Assembly (NCBI GenBank): GCA_041663425.1
Contig: JBAYMS010000006.1
Coordinates: forward strand, 1 to 56,798
Length of the DNA stretch: 56,798 nucleotides
Direction of reading: 5' to 3'
Origin: FEN-1322 sp041663425
Lineage (GTDB): Bacteria; Omnitrophota; Gorgyraeia; 2-01-FULL-45-10
Below, in pieces: positions 52,519 to 56,798 of the stretch (position 1 is the first letter of the stretch; each line of letters opens with the position of its first letter). The notes under the pieces were generated by a model that had not been told where the DNA came from, did no database searches, and worked only from the letters and a program-made list of their open reading frames with translations. The position numbers were made by a program, and so were the translations under genes.

Positions 52519-53925
52519 TTATTTAATAGTTAGCCCTGCGCAGCGGGTTTTCTCAAGAGCTTTTTTTGAAGGCGGTTTACATATCTTAGTCGGATAGTCC
52601 CCGTTAAAACATGCTGTGCAGAACTCTTCCTTCGGCAGCATCATCGAATCAAGCATGCCGTCAAGGCTCAGGTATTCGAGGGAATCTACGCCTATAAAAT
52701 CCCGTATCTCTTTTATCGTATGGTTAGAGGCTATCAGTTCTTTCTTTGTCGGGAAGTCTATACCGTAAAAGCACGGCGAGATAAGCGGCGGGCAGCTTAC
52801 TCTCATGTGTATCTCTTTTACTCCTGCCTGGCGAAGTGCCCGGACTCTTCCACGCGAAGTTGTGCCCCGCACAATAGAATCCTCAACTATTATTACTCTC
52901 TTATCTTTTAATACATCCCGGATCGGATTGAGTTTAACTTTCACTTTAAAATCCCTGATGAGCTGGCTTGGCTGGATGAAGGTTCTCCCTATGTAGTGAT
53001 TGCGGACAAAACCCATCTCGAGAGGTATTTTTGACTCCTCCGCATAACCGAGCGCGGCATAAGTGCCGGAGTCGGGTATGGGCATTACCATGTCGGCGTC
53101 TACCGGATGCTCTTTTGCTAGTGTCCGTCCCAGATTTTTCCGTGTCAGATAAACGCTTTTAGTGAAGATGTTGCTATCCGGCCTCGAGAAGTAAATATAT
53201 TCAAATATACAGAAGGCGTGTTTTTTCTGCTGCTGCGGTTTCAGTGATGTAATGCCGCTTTTATCTATTATTACGATCTCTCCCGGCTCAACATCGCGTA
53301 GGTATGTTGCCTGCAATATATCCAGTGCGCAGGTTTCGCTGGCGACAATATATGTGTCGCCGAGCTTGCCTATGCAAAGCGGACGGAAGCCGTGAGGATC
53401 CCTCATGGCATATATGGCATCGTTTATCATAATGACAAACGAATAGGCACCTTCCATGCGCTGGGCGATAGGCATTATTTTGGATCTGTAATTATTCTGA
53501 TGGTCGCGCACAAGGAAATGGACAATCAGCTCTGAGTCCATCGTTGTTTGAAGTATGGAGCCGTTGTCCTCGAGTTCATTTCTTAACTCGACGGAGTTTG
53601 TGAGATTGCCGTTATGAGCTACGGCTATGAAACCTTTTTTGTGGTTTATGAGCAGCGGCTGTACGTTTTTAACCGTGCTTGAGCCCGTAGTCGAATATCG
53701 GACATGGCCTATAGCCATCGAGCCTTTTAGTTTTTTAAGATCGGCTTCTTTAAAAAGATCACCGACCAGACCCATGCCTTTATGCAGATGAACTTTTTTA
53801 CCATCGAAACTTACTATACCGGCTGACTCCTCGCCTCTATGCTGGAGCGCATATAGCGCCAGATAGGCCATTTGACTGGCGTTTTTATGTCCAGAAATCC
53901 CTACGACTCCACAATACTCTTTCAT
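52519..53925 (-). CDS. purF: Amidophosphoribosyltransferase
   Basis: 468 residues. CGVVGISG directly after MKEY indicates a very short propeptide before the N-terminal catalytic Cys. ALQHRGEESAGI and GHVRYSTTGSS are glutaminase blocks. VIIVEDSIVRGTTSRGRV is the PRPP-binding loop, and cysteines near the C-terminus (EEFCTACFNGDYPT) suggest an Fe-S cluster as in the Bacillus-type enzyme. First committed step of purine synthesis. Overlaps the carB fragment gene by 4 bases. Confidence 0.97.
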   Translation of the reverse strand: MKEYCGVVGISGHKNASQMAYLALYALQHRGEESAGIVSFDGKKVHLHKGMGLVGDLFKEADLKKLKGSMAIGHVRYSTTGSSTVKNVQPLLINHKKGFIAVAHNGNLTNSVELRNELEDNGSILQTTMDSELIVHFLVRDHQNNYRSKIMPIAQRMEGAYSFVIMINDAIYAMRDPHGFRPLCIGKLGDTYIVASETCALDILQATYLRDVEPGEIVIIDKSGITSLKPQQQKKHAFCIFEYIYFSRPDSNIFTKSVYLTRKNLGRTLAKEHPVDADMVMPIPDSGTYAALGYAEESKIPLEMGFVRNHYIGRTFIQPSQLIRDFKVKVKLNPIRDVLKDKRVIIVEDSIVRGTTSRGRVRALRQAGVKEIHMRVSCPPLISPCFYGIDFPTKKELIASNHTIKEIRDFIGVDSLEYLSLDGMLDSMMLPKEEFCTACFNGDYPTKICKPPSKKALEKTRCAGLTIK

Positions 53926-55511
53926 TTTAATGTCTTTCCTGCTAGTTTTAGGTGATAATCCTGCAATGGTTTTACAGATATTTTTTTATGTTTCATCATG
54001 TTTTCAATACCGTTTACCGACGCCTGTGCGCCCGAGATGGTTGTGATAAGCGGAACGTTATGAAGGATCGCATGTGAACGTATTTTGGTTTCATCCTCCT
54101 TAGTTGCCTTGCCTGACGGAGTATTTATTATGAGAGCGACCTTACCGTCTTTCATGAGGTCCAGTATGTTCGGTCTTGCCTCTAGCAATTTTGGTATAAC
54201 CTCGACATCTATGTCGCTGCTTCTTAAAGCGTCGGCTGTCCCGGGAGTGGCCATTATTTTGAATCCAAGGTCAAAAAGTTTTTTGGCTATAAATATAATA
54301 TTGCGCTTGTCCTGATTTTTTACGCTTATAAAAACATTGCCTGACATCGGAAGGTTCTGTCCTGCCGCGATCTGGCTTTTTGCATAAGCGGCTCCGAATG
54401 TTGTGTCTATGCCCATCACCTCACCGGTCGATTTCATTTCCGGCCCGAGGATCGCATCTACACCTGGAAAGCGGATAAAGGGAAACACGGATTCTTTTAC
54501 GCAGACGTAGTTGATAGTCTTCTCTTTTGTGAAGCCCAGATCTTTTAATTTCTTACCAAGCATTATTTTTGTTGCCAGCTTTGCGAGTGGCGCTCCAATT
54601 GCTTTACTTACAAACGGAACTGTTCTAGATGCGCGCGGGTTTACTTCCAGGATGTAGACTATATTATTTTTTACGGCATACTGGACGTTCATCAGACCTT
54701 TAACCTTAAGCTCCATAGCCATGGCGTATGTATTTTTCCGGATGTTGTCAATTATATCTTTACCTAAAGTATGCGGCGGCATTACCATTGCGCTGTCGCC
54801 GGAGTGTATGCCGGCCTCTTCGATATGCTCAAGTATTCCGCCTATTACACACGTATCGCCGTCTGCTATAGCGTCTACATCGACTTCTATGGCATCTTCT
54901 AAGAATTTGTCTATAAGGATGGGGCGCTCGGGCGATGCCTCTATCGCTCTGGACATATAGTCTGTTAGGCCTTTTTCATCGTAGACGATCTCCATTGCCC
55001 TTCCACCCAGGACAAAGGATGGGCGCACGACAACCGGATAACCTATACGGTTTGCAACCTGTGTTGCCTCGTCGGGCGAAGTGGCTGTCCCGTTGTCAGG
55101 CTGGATCAGTTTCAGTTTTTTGAGCATCTGCTGAAAACGTTTCCGGTCTTCTGCTATATCGATGGAATCAGGGCTTGTTCCCAGGATGTTGAGACCTGCG
55201 TTTGCCAGCGCACCTGAGATATTAAGCGGGGTTTGTCCTCCGAACTGGACTATTGCGCCCATAGGTTTCTCTATGTCTACTATGCTCATGACATCTTCAA
55301 CGGTGAGAGGTTCGAAGTATAATTTATCAGAGGTATCGTAATCGGTCGAAACGGTCTCCGGGTTGCAATTTATCATTATACTTTCCACGCCTTCTTCTCT
55401 TAGCGCAAATGAGGCATGGCAGCAGCAGTAATCGAATTCTATTCCCTGCCCTATCCTGTTGGGGCCTCCACCTAAGATCAAAACTTTCTTTTTTTCCGGA
55501 GAATTGGTCAT
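53922..55511 (-). CDS. carB: Carbamoyl-phosphate synthase large chain, C-terminal half (split CarB)
   Basis: 529 residues from ATG 55511 (TAAGG site 7 bases upstream; an earlier GTG at 55529 is possible). It covers only the second half of a normal 1,070-residue CarB: VLILGGGPNRIGQGIEFDYC, the second ATP-grasp (VVRPSFVLGGRAMEIVYD, YILEVNPRASRTVPFVSKA) and the MGS-like allosteric domain (VFISVKNQDKRNIIFIAKKL to the end). The N-terminal half is not upstream, so it must be elsewhere. Split CarB is known from Aquifex and methanogens. First gene of the operon after a strong promoter. Confidence 0.93.
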   Translation of the reverse strand: MTNSPEKKKVLILGGGPNRIGQGIEFDYCCCHASFALREEGVESIMINCNPETVSTDYDTSDKLYFEPLTVEDVMSIVDIEKPMGAIVQFGGQTPLNISGALANAGLNILGTSPDSIDIAEDRKRFQQMLKKLKLIQPDNGTATSPDEATQVANRIGYPVVVRPSFVLGGRAMEIVYDEKGLTDYMSRAIEASPERPILIDKFLEDAIEVDVDAIADGDTCVIGGILEHIEEAGIHSGDSAMVMPPHTLGKDIIDNIRKNTYAMAMELKVKGLMNVQYAVKNNIVYILEVNPRASRTVPFVSKAIGAPLAKLATKIMLGKKLKDLGFTKEKTINYVCVKESVFPFIRFPGVDAILGPEMKSTGEVMGIDTTFGAAYAKSQIAAGQNLPMSGNVFISVKNQDKRNIIFIAKKLFDLGFKIMATPGTADALRSSDIDVEVIPKLLEARPNILDLMKDGKVALIINTPSGKATKEDETKIRSHAILHNVPLITTISGAQASVNGIENMMKHKKISVKPLQDYHLKLAGKTLK

Positions 55512-55533
55512 TGTTTGCCTTAAAAACACGAAA

Positions 55534-55562
55534 GGCCAGCAGAGACGATCGTCCCTCTGGCC
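55534..55562 (-). promoter_or_regulatory. Long hairpin in the carB-pur operon leader
   Basis: On the minus strand GGCCAGAGGGACGA is followed directly by TCGTCTCTGCTGGCC. The 14 bases pair with one G-T and one bulged G, centred on GACGATCGTC. It sits in a leader of about 158 bases, 23 bases before the carB start. TTTCGTGTTTTT follows it, a weak T-rich tail that would allow attenuation. Confidence 0.6.
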
Positions 55563-55675
55563 ACAACTGTTAGGTTGCGTAATATTTTACTTACTTTATG
55601 CTTCAAGCTCCCTGTCGAACTGAACATTAACTTTATCCATATATAAATATATTTGCATATAATTAACTTAAATGT

Positions 55676-55704
55676 ATTGTAACACGGTGCGTGCCTTGTG
55701 TCAA
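55676..55704 (-). promoter_or_regulatory. Sigma-70 promoter of the carB-purF-guaA-purL-purQ operon
   Basis: On the minus strand TTGACA (55704-55699), 17 bases, TACAAT (55681-55676). Consensus -35, near-consensus -10 and ideal spacing. Transcription should start near 55669. Confidence 0.85.
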
Positions 55705-55723
55705 GAGCAGATTGTGGCTCAGA

Positions 55724-56797
55724 TCATGTCACAAACAGGTTATTTGATGAGAATTTTCCGTCCGAGGTAAGGTTTACGCCGAGCATCTTCAGGCCCACTT
55801 CATCACCAGGCGTAGGGATGTGGGTCATGTGCATTTCGCAGCCTCGCAGATCGATAAGTTTCTTAAGGGCTATCTCGGCGGTATGGTTTGTCGTCGCGCT
55901 AATGGAAAGAGCTATAAGGGTCTCCTCCAGATCTAAGCTTTCCGGCTCAAGGTTTAATATGCCTTCTTTTAATTTTGATATCTGATTTATTATCTGGGGT
56001 GATAGTAATAATATTTCATCGGGAATATTAGCTAGTGTTTTGACAGCGTTCAGGACAAGGCTCGACGCGGCGTGCATAAGTTTTGAGTTTTTGCCGGTTA
56101 TTACCCTTCCGTCTTTAAGTTCAAGGGCCGCACCGCAATATATACCGGCAAAGCCTTTATTGTTAGCTTCAGCGTCTTCAGCAGTTTTTCGGGCTATCTC
56201 GACTACTCGCCGGTCAGTTGCTTTTACACCCATCTCTTCCATGAGCGCTGCAACCCGTTCCACGGTCTCTTTCTTTTCGATGCCCATAACAAACTCTGTA
56301 TTGTATCTGAAATACCGGCGTATTAATTCCTGTTTCGAGGCCTGCCGGACGGCTTCGTCGTTAACGATACCAAACCCTGCACGATTAACACCCATGTCTG
56401 TGGGGGAATTGTAGACCGGCAGCTTACTGGCTTTTTTATCGAGTATGCGGGTCAGTATTAATTTTAATATCGGAAAACTTTCTACATCCCGGTTATAATT
56501 TATCGCGGTTTCTTTATATTCTGCAAGGTGAAACGGGTCAACAAGGTTAAAGTCGAGGATATCGGCCGTTGCAGCTTCGTAAGCAACATTTACGGGGTGT
56601 TCTAAAGGGATGCTCCATATCGGAAATGTTTCAAATTTAGCATATCCGGCATTTATGCCTCGCTTGTGTTCCTGGTATAGCTGTGAAAGGCAAGTCGACA
56701 GCTTGCCGCTATTGGGTCCGGGCGCAGTTACCACAACTATCGGTTTTTTAGTCTCGATGTAGTCGTTCTTGCCGAATCCTTCATCGCTCACAACCTT
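55724..56797 (-). CDS. DUF1846-family protein (N-terminus cut by the window edge)
   Basis: The frame runs off the right end; 357 residues are visible and about 150 at the N-terminus are missing relative to the family's usual length near 500. DEGFGKNDYIETKKP, VVVTAPGPNSGKLSTCLSQL, YQEHKRGINAGYAKFETFPI and SPTDMGVNRAGFGIVNDEA are the conserved blocks. The fold includes a P-loop-like part, but the reaction is unknown. It is upstream of, and separated by a promoter from, the pur operon. Confidence 0.88.
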   Translation of the reverse strand, partial: KVVSDEGFGKNDYIETKKPIVVVTAPGPNSGKLSTCLSQLYQEHKRGINAGYAKFETFPIWSIPLEHPVNVAYEAATADILDFNLVDPFHLAEYKETAINYNRDVESFPILKLILTRILDKKASKLPVYNSPTDMGVNRAGFGIVNDEAVRQASKQELIRRYFRYNTEFVMGIEKKETVERVAALMEEMGVKATDRRVVEIARKTAEDAEANNKGFAGIYCGAALELKDGRVITGKNSKLMHAASSLVLNAVKTLANIPDEILLLSPQIINQISKLKEGILNLEPESLDLEETLIALSISATTNHTAEIALKKLIDLRGCEMHMTHIPTPGDEVGLKMLGVNLTSDGKFSSNNLFVT

Positions 56798-56798
56798 A

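Noticed and set aside
1..56798. CRISPR arrays, insertion sequences, integrases, tRNA or rRNA genes
   Set aside because: None could be recognised; no regularly spaced repeats, transposase-like proteins or RNA-gene signatures were found on either strand.

Overview
The window reads as a chromosomal segment of a Gram-negative, probably anaerobic or uncultured bacterium. An exosortase/PEP-CTERM surface system, a PAC2-family protein, a PurS-PurS-PurL fusion, a split CarB and moderate GC together suggest Candidatus Omnitrophota (OP3) or a neighbouring PVC lineage. That placement is inference from gene content; no rRNA or tRNA gene is present to test it.

Layout. (1) 1-6964: mixed housekeeping and envelope genes on the plus strand (FAD-linked oxidase, glycine-zipper protein, nuclease, PAC2 protein, AsmA-like protein, Wzx-type flippase, two small proteins). 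(2) 6961-8271: rpoN (sigma-54) on the minus strand, divergent from a -24/-12 promoter at 8413. (3) 8513-33496: about 25 kb of tightly packed plus-strand genes for making, modifying and exporting surface polysaccharide: Wza-like exporter, Wzz/GumC chain-length protein, XrtA-type ATPase, tyrosine autokinase, epimerase, Wzm/Wzt ABC exporter, many glycosyltransferases, O-antigen ligase/polymerase, heparinase-like lyase, two NodB deacetylases, and finally exosortase plus EpsI. (4) 33679-36689: a second, perfect -24/-12 promoter, a sugar transferase that carries a PEP-CTERM-like segment inside it, and three PEP-CTERM proteins, the predicted exosortase substrates. (5) 36917-41477: a membrane protein, a TPR protein, then a small regulatory set: an isolated HisKA-like domain without its histidine, an NtrC-type sigma-54 activator whose receiver lacks the acidic pair, and a PocR-GAF sensor. 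(6) 41839-47169: glgC, a radical SAM protein, mnmG, a likely small RNA gene (45861-45943) and a ParA ATPase fused to a glycogen-binding CBM48 domain. (7) 47276-56797: minus-strand purine/pyrimidine operon (carB C-terminal half, purF, guaA, purSL, purQ) behind a TTGACA-N17-TACAAT promoter, then a partial DUF1846 gene.

How it fits together. rpoN, the sigma-54 activator and two -24/-12 promoters form a local sigma-54 circuit that probably co-controls polysaccharide synthesis and PEP-CTERM proteins, as reported for PrsK/PrsR-type exosortase systems. Here, however, the two-component parts look degenerate. The most unusual items are the ParA-CBM48 fusion near glgC (possible glycogen-granule positioning), the sugar transferase with an internal PEP-CTERM-like signal, the HTH-exporter reading frame at 8513, the His-less HisKA protein beside a pseudo-receiver activator, and the unannotated structured RNA with its own promoter and terminator. 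Several genes also have -10 elements so close to the ATG that leaderless transcripts are likely.
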